Shown one piece after another: positions 7,613 to 14,980 of a DNA stretch of 64,000 nt (the stretch's first letter is position 1; each line of letters opens with the position of its first letter). A program made the translations under genes and the position numbers. The stretch is from the NCBI RefSeq assembly GCF_030580955.1, contig NZ_JAUQON010000010.1:124001-188000 (forward strand). Direction: 5' to 3'. Source of the stretch: Hymenobacter convexus. GTDB taxonomy: Bacteria > Bacteroidota > Bacteroidia > Cytophagales > Hymenobacteraceae. The notes beneath the pieces are model-generated. The model searched no databases. It was not told the DNA's origin and worked only from the letters and a program-made list of their open reading frames with translations.

Positions 7613-7981
7613 GTGGACGACCGTCACGACCAGGAAGAGATTTATTCCCAACGCATTAAAGCCGGCAAGCGCACGTATTTCTTCGACGTGAAAGCCACCC
7701 GCGGCCAGGACTACTACCTGACCATCACCGAAAGCAAGCGCCGCCAGAACGGCGATGACTCCGTTTCGTACGAAAAGCACAAGATTTTCCTCTACAAGGA
7801 AGACTTTCTCAAGTTCGTAGATGCCCTGCAGGACGCCGTGGACTACGTGCGCGAAGAGCTGCTCAGCCCCGAGGAAGTGGCCGAGCTTGACCGCCCGCGC
7901 GACTACGACGACCGGGACCAGCCCCGCCGCGAAACCGAGCGTCCCGCCTTCGACCCCAACCGCAGCGACGACAGCTTCTAG
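7613..7981 (+). CDS. PUR family DNA/RNA-binding protein (DUF3276)
   Basis: 122 residues from a GTG start. The core IKAGKRTYFFDVKATRGQDYYLTITESKRR and the later HKIFLYKEDFLKFVDALQDAVDYV match the single PUR repeat (beta4-alpha) found in Bacteroidetes and spirochaetes; this fold dimerises and binds single-stranded nucleic acid. The C-terminal 35 residues are disordered and rich in D, R and P, a common feature of nucleic-acid-binding partners. Just after the stop come several closely spaced stop triplets, then a terminator. Target and cellular role are not established. Confidence 0.85.
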   Translation: MDDRHDQEEIYSQRIKAGKRTYFFDVKATRGQDYYLTITESKRRQNGDDSVSYEKHKIFLYKEDFLKFVDALQDAVDYVREELLSPEEVAELDRPRDYDDRDQPRRETERPAFDPNRSDDSF

Positions 7982-8030
7982 TTTTAAGCTGTTAGCGGCT
8001 AGCTGTTAGCTGATAGCTCGTTAAGATTTT

Positions 8031-8068
8031 AACGGCGCAAACGGATTCTAATTCGTTTGCGCCGTTTT
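8031..8068 (+). terminator. Rho-independent terminator after the PUR gene
   Basis: A 13-bp stem (AACGGCGCAAACG / CGTTTGCGCCGTT) with a 10-base loop ending in TTTT. It lies directly upstream of the ychF promoter. Confidence 0.75.
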
Positions 8069-8084
8069 GCGTGGCGGCAGGCCG

Positions 8085-8092
8085 TACCTTTG
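8085..8092 (+). promoter_or_regulatory. -7 element of the ychF promoter (TACCTTTG)
   Basis: Exact TAnnTTTG match about 54 bases before the ychF ATG. No TTG lies at the ideal 19-21 base distance upstream, so the -33 box is weak. Confidence 0.6.
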
Positions 8093-8145
8093 CGGCCGAA
8101 TTGCCCGCAATTCAACACTCACATTCAACACTCAACCCTAAATAA

Positions 8146-9246
8146 ATGGGCCTCCGCTGCGGTATCGTCGGCTTGCCGAACGTCGGTAAATCCACCCTTT
8201 TCAACGCGCTTTCGAACGCCAAGGCCGAATCGGCCAACTACCCGTTCTGCACCATCGAGCCCAACGTGGGCGTCATCACCGTGCCCGACGAGCGCCTCCA
8301 AATCCTGGAAGCCCTCGTGAACCCCAAGCGCGTGCTGCCCACTATCATCGAGTTTGTCGACATCGCCGGCCTCGTGAAAGGCGCCAGCAAGGGCGAGGGC
8401 CTGGGCAATAAATTCCTGGCCAACATCCGCGAAGTAGACGCCATCATCCACGTCGTGCGCTGCTTCGACGACCCCAACATCGTGCACGTGGCCGGCGGCG
8501 TCGACCCCGTGTTCGACAAGGATGTCATCGACACCGAGTTGCAGCTCAAGGACCTGGAAAGCGTCGAGAAGAAGCTGCAGAAATCGGAGCGCAGCGCCAA
8601 GGCCGGCGATGCCGTGGCCAAGAAAGAAGTGGTGTCGCTGCAGAAATTCAAAGCCGCCCTCGAAGCCGGCCAGAACGCCCGCGCCGTGGCTGCTTCTGAA
8701 GACGACCTGGCGGCCATTGCCGACTTGCAGCTGCTCACCGTGAAGCCCGTGATTTACGTGGCCAACGTGGACGAGGCCAGCATTGCCAGCAACGGCAACA
8801 ACCACGTGACGGCCCTACGCGAGCATGTGAAAGCCGAAGGTGCCCAGGTGGTGCTGGTGTCGGCCGCCATCGAAGCCCAGATTGCCGAAATGGAAGACCC
8901 CGAAGAAAAAGCCATGTTCCTGGGCGAATACGGCCTCACCGAGTCGGGCCTGAACAAGCTCATCCGCGCCAGCTACGAGCTGCTGAACCTGATTACCTAC
9001 TTCACCGCCGGCGTGCAGGAAGTGCGTGCCTGGACCATTCACCGCGGCGACAAGGCGCCCGCCGCCGCCGGCGTCATCCACTCCGATTTTGAGAAGGGCT
9101 TCATCCGAGCCGAGGTGATTAAGCTGCCGGATTATCAGGAATACAAAACCGAGGTAAAAATCAAAGAAGCCGGCAAAATGGCTGTGGAAGGTAAAGACTA
9201 CGTCGTGCAGGACGGCGACATCATGCACTTCCGGTTTAATGTTTAA
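8146..9246 (+). CDS. ychF: Redox-regulated ATPase YchF (OBG family)
   Basis: 366 residues, full length. P-loop GLPNVGKS at 9-16, switch region around PNVGVITVPD, G3 motif DIAGLVKGAS, and NVDE in place of the usual NKxD, the substitution that makes YchF prefer ATP over GTP. The helical insert ELQLKDLESVEKKLQKSERS is the coiled-coil domain, and the C-terminal third is the TGS domain (FTAGVQEVRAWTIHRG, then DYVVQDGDIMHFRFNV). YchF binds ribosomes and affects stress responses and start-codon choice in other bacteria. It has its own promoter and terminator, so it is monocistronic. Confidence 0.97.
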   Translation: MGLRCGIVGLPNVGKSTLFNALSNAKAESANYPFCTIEPNVGVITVPDERLQILEALVNPKRVLPTIIEFVDIAGLVKGASKGEGLGNKFLANIREVDAIIHVVRCFDDPNIVHVAGGVDPVFDKDVIDTELQLKDLESVEKKLQKSERSAKAGDAVAKKEVVSLQKFKAALEAGQNARAVAASEDDLAAIADLQLLTVKPVIYVANVDEASIASNGNNHVTALREHVKAEGAQVVLVSAAIEAQIAEMEDPEEKAMFLGEYGLTESGLNKLIRASYELLNLITYFTAGVQEVRAWTIHRGDKAPAAAGVIHSDFEKGFIRAEVIKLPDYQEYKTEVKIKEAGKMAVEGKDYVVQDGDIMHFRFNV

Positions 9247-9276
9247 TTAATATCGCCTTATTTAGGCCTTTATTCG

Positions 9277-9309
9277 CCCCAGCCGATTTCGGTTGGGGTT
9301 CTTTTTTTA
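9277..9309 (+). terminator. Rho-independent terminator after ychF
   Basis: A 10-bp stem (CCCCAGCCGA / TCGGTTGGGG, one G-U pair) followed by TTCTTTTTTT. Confidence 0.85.
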
Positions 9310-9313
9310 GAAA

Positions 9314-9934
9314 ATGGCAAAAATTACCATCAGCAGGAGTGTTGCTGGCTTGAGGTATCCTACTCTTGCAAGTATAAAAGGGCGGTCGAGTACAATCAGA
9401 GCCGAATTTATTAAATCGGTTATCCCCGAAATAATACCCAACCCAATGGAGATTGAAGAGGCATTGGCAGTGCTTCAGCAAAATGAGGGGAGCTTATGTT
9501 GTTCTTATTGTGGAGACACTCCTACTGAATGGGACCATTTCTTTTCGGCTGTTTCTAATAAAATGCCCACAGGCTATATTACGGAAGTATATAATTTGGT
9601 GCCCGCCTGTGGCAAGTGTAACCAATCAAAAGGAGCAACATATTGGAATGACTGGATTCGCGGCAGAGCTAACCTCTCGCCCACCTCCAGATTAAGTAAT
9701 GGTCAATTGAATATCACAGAAGAACAGCTTGAAGTGAAAATTGGTCTTCTCAAAGACTTTGAAGAATGGGGTAAAGCCAAAATCACCAAACTTGATTTTG
9801 ATAGTGTTTCAGGTCATGAATTTGCCGAATACTTTAAATCATGTGAGGAGTTAATTGACAAGTTTGCCGACTATGAAAAAACGGCAATTGCGCTGAAAAC
9901 TAAAGTAGAGGGGACACTACGAAAGCGCAGTTAA
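9314..9934 (+). CDS. HNH endonuclease, orphan and AT-rich
   Basis: 206 residues. The zinc-binding HNH core is complete: C63-x2-C66, then WDH (D74, H75), N94 in the helix-proximal loop and C99-x2-C102. The layout (short N-terminal segment, HNH in the middle, about 95 helical residues after it) is like standalone restriction-type HNH nucleases rather than McrA, Cas9 or homing enzymes. No methyltransferase, recombinase or tape protein is adjacent. Base composition is clearly more AT-rich than the neighbours, and the gene is packed between the ychF terminator and a 58-bp palindrome that includes its stop codon, pointing to acquisition as a single-gene cassette. Target unknown. Confidence 0.8.
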   Translation: MAKITISRSVAGLRYPTLASIKGRSSTIRAEFIKSVIPEIIPNPMEIEEALAVLQQNEGSLCCSYCGDTPTEWDHFFSAVSNKMPTGYITEVYNLVPACGKCNQSKGATYWNDWIRGRANLSPTSRLSNGQLNITEEQLEVKIGLLKDFEEWGKAKITKLDFDSVSGHEFAEYFKSCEELIDKFADYEKTAIALKTKVEGTLRKRS

Positions 9935-9982
9935 GAAAAAGGCCGGCTCATAATTATGAGTCGGCCTTTTTCTTAACTGCGC
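9925..9982. terminator. 58-bp palindromic bidirectional terminator
   Basis: Arms of 21 bp (GCGCAGTTAAGAAAAAGGCC... and its reverse complement) surround an inner CTCATAATTATGAG. The stop codon of the HNH gene (9932-9934) lies inside the left arm. The AAAAA/TTTTT tracts within the arms make it a terminator in both directions for the HNH gene and the convergent M48 gene. Confidence 0.85.
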
Positions 9983-9989
9983 TTAAGGA

Positions 9990-11468
9990 TTAGCGGCCTA
10001 CCACTTTATAGAGCATCCCTTTGGGCAGCTTGTCGGTGGTTTTCATGCCGTTGAGAATGGCCATTTCCTCGTAGCGCTTGCTGGGGATGCCCGCCGAAGC
10101 CAGGGCCGAGGCCAGCGTCTGGGTGCCGGTGGCGGTGCGGATGTGGATGTGCTCGGGCTGGCGGCTGAGTTTGCTGGCGTCGGTGAGGCGGGCGTAGCCC
10201 TGGGCGGCCTGCTGGAACTGCGGGGCGTAGGTGCTGAACGAAGCCGGCGCGGCCAGGCCCACGAAGGCGTAGATACTGTTGCCGTCCTGAATGAGCTGGG
10301 CCAGTACGTGAGCGGGCGTGCTGGAGCTGCTGCTTTGGTCCGAAGCCTGCTGGTCGCCTTCAAACACTAGGGCCGGAAAGCCGTTGATGGTGGTTTTGCT
10401 GGCGTTGGCCGAGGCCACGCCGATGGATTTGGCGAGCGACTGGCCGGCTGCTTCCAGCGAACTGCCCGAAGCGCCGAGGAACACCAGCAGGGCTTTGCCG
10501 TTGGGTTCGGCCATCTGGAACTTGTCGGGGTCGTTCTGCGACTTCCAGCCCGAGGGAATGGGGAAGCGGAATTTCAAATCGGGGTGGTAGAACACGCCGC
10601 TTTCCACGAAACCCTGGCGCGGGTCTTCGCCAAAGGTGAGGCCCTCAATGGAGCGCAGGTACTGGTCGCGGTTCACGGCCAGCGTGCGGTTGCCTACGCT
10701 CTGCCGGGCCTGCGCCGCCAGGCCTTTCACGCGGGTGTAGCGGTCGGCCGAGTTGGGGTGGGTGCTCAGGAAGGTGGGGATGCTGCTGCCACTCTGGGCC
10801 TCGGTGCGCGAGAGAGTCTGAAAGAAATCGGCCATGTGGCTGGCATCGTAGCCGATTTTGGTTGAGTACTTCACGCCCAGGCCGTCGGCTTCGTTCTCGT
10901 CGTCGCGGCCGTATTTGAGCATGCCCAGGCCCACCACCTGCTGCGCCACGCCGCCCACCGACTGCATCACGCGCGGCGCCAGCACCGAGCCCAGTATCAT
11001 GCCGATACCGGCGATGGTGCTGCGGGTTTGCTGCTTCTGACCGTGACGGGCCGTGATGTGGCCCAGTTCGTGGCCCAACACACCCGAAAACTGGGCTTCG
11101 TCATTGAAATACGCCATGATGCCGCGCGTGAAGTACACGTGGCCATCGGGCGTGGCGAAGGCGTTGATAATGGGCGAATCGACCACGGTGAAGCCGTAAT
11201 CGCCGGGGCGGTCCGAAACGGCCGTCATGGCCTTGCCTTTGGCGGTGATGAGGTTTTGCAGCTTGGAATCGTTGTAGAGGCCAAACTGGGCAATCACGGC
11301 CGGGTCAGGTTTGGCGCCTTGCAGCGGGCGGGCGGTAGGAGTGGCCTTGCTAAGCGGAGTGGCCGGACGGCGGGCGGCCCAGTCGGTGACGCTGGACGTG
11401 CTGGCCAGCGGCAACAGGAGCGACAGAAGCGCGCCGGCGCGCAGGCTACGGAAAAGAGGAGTATTCAT
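9990..11468 (-). CDS. M48 family zinc metalloprotease (exported)
   Basis: 492 residues. An N-terminal signal sequence (SLRAGALLSLLLPLAST) is followed by the peptidase domain with HELGH at 133-137 and the third ligand in ENEAD (191-195); the spacing fits the BepA/YfgC-like subgroup that acts in the periplasm on misfolded outer-membrane proteins. The C-terminal 200 residues include FYHPDLKFRFPIPSGWKSQND, a domain commonly attached in Bacteroidetes homologues, and the end (YEEMAILNGMKTTDKLPKGM) is LysM-like, suggesting peptidoglycan contact. It converges with the HNH gene across a shared terminator. Confidence 0.9.
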   Translation of the reverse strand: MNTPLFRSLRAGALLSLLLPLASTSSVTDWAARRPATPLSKATPTARPLQGAKPDPAVIAQFGLYNDSKLQNLITAKGKAMTAVSDRPGDYGFTVVDSPIINAFATPDGHVYFTRGIMAYFNDEAQFSGVLGHELGHITARHGQKQQTRSTIAGIGMILGSVLAPRVMQSVGGVAQQVVGLGMLKYGRDDENEADGLGVKYSTKIGYDASHMADFFQTLSRTEAQSGSSIPTFLSTHPNSADRYTRVKGLAAQARQSVGNRTLAVNRDQYLRSIEGLTFGEDPRQGFVESGVFYHPDLKFRFPIPSGWKSQNDPDKFQMAEPNGKALLVFLGASGSSLEAAGQSLAKSIGVASANASKTTINGFPALVFEGDQQASDQSSSSSTPAHVLAQLIQDGNSIYAFVGLAAPASFSTYAPQFQQAAQGYARLTDASKLSRQPEHIHIRTATGTQTLASALASAGIPSKRYEEMAILNGMKTTDKLPKGMLYKVVGR

Positions 11469-11709
11469 GGGAATAAATAAAGCGGACTATGCCGGTGAAG
11501 GGCCACAGATGGGCATGCAACGGAAGGGATAGGGGCTAAGGTTGCGCTTAGCCGCCGCAACGGGTGGCTAAGCCAGGGCCCGGTTGGCTGGCAGCACAGC
11601 AATAGCCATTTCCCTGCCAGACTGCCAAAATACCGGGCGTTTCATGCGATACACACCCGTGAGCTGGGATTATTGCGGCGGTTTTGCCTGTCCCTTTGCT
11701 CGTTTCGCT

Positions 11710-12600
11710 ATGAAAATAATTCGTTTGGCCGCCACCTGCTTGCCGCTGGCCTTTTTGCTGCTGGCGTGCAGCCGCCACCCCACGGCCAGCAGCGCCAGCC
11801 GCTTTGCGCCCGCGCCGCCCACCATCGACGGGCTGGCCACCGACTGGACCGACTCGCTTCATTACGACCCCGCCAGCAAGCTGCAATACCAGGTGCTGAA
11901 CGACGGCCGCCAGGTATACCTGCGCCTGAAAGCGGCCGACCCGGCCACCCAGGCCAAAATCGTGCGCCTCGGCCTCACGGTCTGGCTCGACACAACGGGC
12001 CGCAACCAGCACCAGTTCGGGGTGCATTTTCCGCTGGGAGGCCCGCTGGGCGCCCGCCCCGGCGCCGACGACAGCCCGCCGCGTGCCGACGCCAACACGC
12101 CCGCGCCCGCCCGCTCGGAAGCCCGCCGCGAGCGTATGACCCAGGCCCTGGCCGGCATGCGCGAAATGGAACTGCTCAACTACAAAGGCAACGCCGAGCC
12201 AACGCTCACCGACACGCAGTCGCAGTTGGGGGTGAAAGCCGCCCTGGCCCTCGACAGCCAGGAAAACCTGCTTTATGAGCTGGCTGTGCCCCTGCGCCTG
12301 CTCTACCGCAAGCTGCCCGCGCTCACGGGCCAGCCGGCCGTGGTGGGCATCACCCTCGCCGGGGGCAAATTCAGCCTGCCCGCGCAGGGCGGCGGCATGC
12401 AGGGCGGTGGCGGCGGAATGCGCGGCGGTGGCGGGATGGGTGGCGGCGGTGGAATGCGCGGCGGGGGCATGGGCGGGGGCGGCATGCGGGGCGGCGGAGG
12501 CGGCATGAGAGGCGGCGGAGGCCGCAGCGGCTACAGTGGCGGAGGGCAGCAGTCGGCTTCCATCACGTTGAAAACCAGTGTGAATTTGGTCTCGCATTAA
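11710..12600 (+). CDS. Lipoprotein with Gly/Met/Arg-rich C-terminal repeats
   Basis: The ATG at 11710 gives a 296-residue protein starting with a lipoprotein signal peptide whose lipobox is FLLLAC; upstream in-frame starts lack this. Residues of about 30-230 form a beta-rich domain resembling carbohydrate-binding CBM9-like modules (TIDGLATDWTDS near the mature start, VWLDTTGRNQ in the middle). The last 65 residues are repeated GGGM, GGGMR and GGGGMRGG units ending in a serine/glutamine tail. Such glycine/methionine repeats are flexible and could bind Cu(I) or adhere to surfaces, but that is inference. No partner genes are obvious. Confidence 0.7.
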   Translation: MKIIRLAATCLPLAFLLLACSRHPTASSASRFAPAPPTIDGLATDWTDSLHYDPASKLQYQVLNDGRQVYLRLKAADPATQAKIVRLGLTVWLDTTGRNQHQFGVHFPLGGPLGARPGADDSPPRADANTPAPARSEARRERMTQALAGMREMELLNYKGNAEPTLTDTQSQLGVKAALALDSQENLLYELAVPLRLLYRKLPALTGQPAVVGITLAGGKFSLPAQGGGMQGGGGGMRGGGGMGGGGGMRGGGMGGGGMRGGGGGMRGGGGRSGYSGGGQQSASITLKTSVNLVSH

Positions 12601-12617
12601 TCGAAGACAAGTAGAAA

Positions 12618-12721
12618 CGTCATGTCGAGCTTGCTGAGACATCTCGTGTGCCGCACTTATCCATTCGCAAGGAAAAGATTAGTGGTGGCACGCGAGATGT
12701 CTCGGCAAGCTCGACATGACG
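12618..12721. repeat. Palindromic intergenic element, type B (copy 1)
   Basis: Arms: CGTCATGTCGAGCTTGC, then TGAGACATCTCG, mirrored by CGAGATGTCTCG and GCAAGCTCGACATGACG. The centre shares TTAGTGGTGGCACGCGAGAT with type A copy 1 although the outer arms differ. Confidence 0.88.
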
Positions 12722-12729
12722 TTCCTTTT

Positions 12730-12757
12730 GCTCACGGCTCACGGCTCACGGCTCACT
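12730..12757. repeat. 7-bp tandem repeat (GCTCACG) overlapping a stop codon
   Basis: Three GCTCACG units and a fourth GCTCACT. Read on the minus strand each unit contains TGA, so stops appear in successive frames; the first TGA (12753-12755) is the actual stop of the T9SS plug protein gene. Confidence 0.8.
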
Positions 12758-14084
12758 GCCGGCTGTTCATGTCCACCTGCTGGTAGCCGATAAGTAGGTC
12801 GGCGCGGGTGCCCGGCGGGCGGTAGTACACCAGCAGGTCGTATTGGTTTTCGGTTTCGTAGTGGCTGCCTTCAAAGTAGGTTTCGTTGGCACCGCGCGTG
12901 CCAGCCACGGCGAAATCGTAGTTGTAGTAGCCTTGCTTGAGCAGGGCGTGGCCGGTGTAGAGCTGCTTGGTTTCGTCGTAAGTCAGCTTGTATTCGTCCT
13001 TGAGCTGCCACTCGCTGAAGGCCCCGAAGGCATACACGGGGCCGGGCGCCGGCTGGGCCGCTTTCAGCTGAAAGGTGACGTCGAAGTAGTCGGCGTTGGT
13101 GGCGCCGTTGCCGTATTCGCGGCTTTCGAACACGCGCTGGCCGTTGGCGTCCACGTACTGGTTGTAGGCGGTGAGGGCGCGCGAGGTTTCGGGCTGTAGC
13201 TCCACCGTGGTCACGGGCCGGGCCAGCGGGTTGACATGCAGCACGCCCAGGCCCACGCTCTGCACCGAGCGAGTGTCGAAATAGCGGTACTCGCTCAGGC
13301 CCGGGAAAGCGTTTTCGAAGTTGAAGTACTGGTATTCGAGGCGGCGCTCGGCATCGCGCACGAAGGTGGGGCGCAGGTTGTACTTGGCGTTGTCCCAGCG
13401 GAAATTCTGGCGCAGCACCACCTTCACTTCCACGGCCGGGTTCACCAGTTCCACGGCGCCGTAGCCCACCGAAAAATCGAGCTGCTGCATGGTGAACCGC
13501 TCCTGGCCGCCAATCACGATGCCCGGCTTGAGGCCCACGTTCACCTGGTTTTCGTACACCAGCAGCCGGCGCGACACCACCGGCACGCCGCCCGGGCTTT
13601 GCACCACCAGCAGGTAGTTGCCGCTGATTTTCACCTGGGGCGCCCGCAGCCGGTAGTGGTAATACGGCGTTTTGGTGCCCGTGCCCACCCGGTAGTCCGT
13701 CACGAGAAACTCGTTTATCTCGTTCAGAAACTGCATGTCAGTGAGGATAGACGGCTGCCAGTCCGCGTCGCAATGAATGAGCTTGGCCGTGAAGCGCTGG
13801 CTCTGCTCGCCCAGCACGTCAAACTCCAGCGTGATGGCCGACGACTGCCCCAGCGGCACCACCGCCGGCTGAAACACCTCGTTGGGCTGGCCCGTGGCCA
13901 CGTAGCACTGCACACTGCGCACGTCGGGCGAGTAGGCATAGTCCTGGTATTTCAGGGTTTTGTCGGCGTAATACTCCGGCGGTTTCTGGGTGCCGGCGCG
14001 GCTGGCGTTGGGGTCAGTGATGGGGGTGCCCAGCGGGACGCAGGCGGTGGCCAGCAGGAGGGAAGCAAGGGGAAGGAAGCGCAT
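12753..14084 (-). CDS. T9SS plug-domain lipoprotein (DUF5103)
   Basis: 443 residues from the ATG MRFLPLASLLLATAC, a lipoprotein signal with lipobox LATAC; the frame extends upstream but without a better start. The N-terminal half shows the plug-protein pattern, including ITLEFDVLGEQSQRFTAKLI, HCDADWQPS and ISGNYLLVVQ, followed by Ig-like strands. In other Bacteroidetes this family binds the SprA/Sov translocon of the type IX secretion system and blocks its unused side opening at the outer membrane. It agrees with the T9SS cargo gene at 21620. A -7 element four bases before the ATG suggests a leaderless mRNA. Confidence 0.85.
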   Translation of the reverse strand: MRFLPLASLLLATACVPLGTPITDPNASRAGTQKPPEYYADKTLKYQDYAYSPDVRSVQCYVATGQPNEVFQPAVVPLGQSSAITLEFDVLGEQSQRFTAKLIHCDADWQPSILTDMQFLNEINEFLVTDYRVGTGTKTPYYHYRLRAPQVKISGNYLLVVQSPGGVPVVSRRLLVYENQVNVGLKPGIVIGGQERFTMQQLDFSVGYGAVELVNPAVEVKVVLRQNFRWDNAKYNLRPTFVRDAERRLEYQYFNFENAFPGLSEYRYFDTRSVQSVGLGVLHVNPLARPVTTVELQPETSRALTAYNQYVDANGQRVFESREYGNGATNADYFDVTFQLKAAQPAPGPVYAFGAFSEWQLKDEYKLTYDETKQLYTGHALLKQGYYNYDFAVAGTRGANETYFEGSHYETENQYDLLVYYRPPGTRADLLIGYQQVDMNSRQ

Positions 14085-14088
14085 GGGG

Positions 14089-14096
14089 CGAAAGTA
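14089..14096 (-). promoter_or_regulatory. -7 element (TACTTTCG) four bases before an ATG
   Basis: Minus-strand TACTTTCG followed by CCCC and the ATG of the T9SS plug gene; close to TAnnTTTG with C at the seventh place. The spacing predicts transcription starting at or next to the ATG. Confidence 0.45.
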
Positions 14097-14368
14097 ACGA
14101 CATTGGCGTATTACCCGCCCCATCTCAACCAACAGGAAAAAAATGCCGTGCCAAGACAAGGACCGCAACGACGGAATAATAAGCGACTAAAAAACCATTT
14201 GAATGATTCAAATAAAATAGTAACATTTGCGAGCTTCGTTATTAATTCAGCGCCGCATGATACCATTGTTTTCAACTGACGTGCAACGGTTAAAGAGGGG
14301 TAGTAGCACATCAACTTCAGACAGAAGCATGCAGGGCTGTATAGTAAAAACACATAATACTTTAAATC

Positions 14369-14980
14369 ATGGCCTACCAATATGACATATTCATCTCCTA
14401 CAGGAGGTTAGGTGCCACCCAGGATTGGATAAAGCAATATTTTGAGCCTTTGGTTACAACTCATTTGAGTTTGAATCTGGGCCGTGACCCCAGCATATTT
14501 GTCGATTCCCAAATCGAGGCGGGCGACGATTGGCCAATTGTGTTGGGCAATGCCTTGTCCGCTTCAAAAATAATTATTCTACTCTGGTCAAAAACATACC
14601 TGGAAAGCCGTTGGTGTTCCTGCGAAATAGGCCACATGCTGGAAAGAGAGAAGAAATTTGGCTTTCGGGCTAATAATAACCCGAAGGGCTTGATTTTCCC
14701 CGCAATCATCAACGACGGCGATACCATTCCGGTCCAGATTTCTACCATTCAGAAGTTTGAGTTGCAGGATTTCTTCAAAATTACGCTGAATATGGATGGG
14801 CAGAAGTATACCGAATTCGAGGATAAAATAAAGATATTAGTCGGCAAGATTACCACCGCCCTGAATGACGCGCCGACGTGGCAGGCAGATTGGCAAATAG
14901 ACGCGGTAAACAGCTTCACGCAACAGCTTTACGTTCAGAACTCACCCAATCAAACGCAGCTTCCCCGATTTTCTAGCTAA
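14369..14980 (+). CDS. TIR-domain protein (predicted NAD-consuming effector)
   Basis: 203 residues. The TIR fold runs over about residues 4-150: YDIFISYRR (strand A and box 1), SIFVDSQIEAGDDW (BB-loop region), IIILLWSKTYLESRWCSCEIGHML. The last contains WCxxE with E86, the catalytic glutamate position of NADase TIR domains such as SARM1 and bacterial Thoeris/CBASS TIRs. The last 50 residues are a linker-like tail with two tryptophans. The stop overlaps the ATG of the next gene by one base (TAATG), so translation is coupled to the KGGVGR-ATPase. The pair is AT-rich against its surroundings. NADase activity is inferred from the motif. Confidence 0.85.
   Translation: MAYQYDIFISYRRLGATQDWIKQYFEPLVTTHLSLNLGRDPSIFVDSQIEAGDDWPIVLGNALSASKIIILLWSKTYLESRWCSCEIGHMLEREKKFGFRANNNPKGLIFPAIINDGDTIPVQISTIQKFELQDFFKITLNMDGQKYTEFEDKIKILVGKITTALNDAPTWQADWQIDAVNSFTQQLYVQNSPNQTQLPRFSS

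Noticed and set aside
11862..12506. Proline-rich minus-strand frames opposite the Gly/Met-rich gene
   Set aside because: Proline repeats are just the complement of the glycine-codon repeats.
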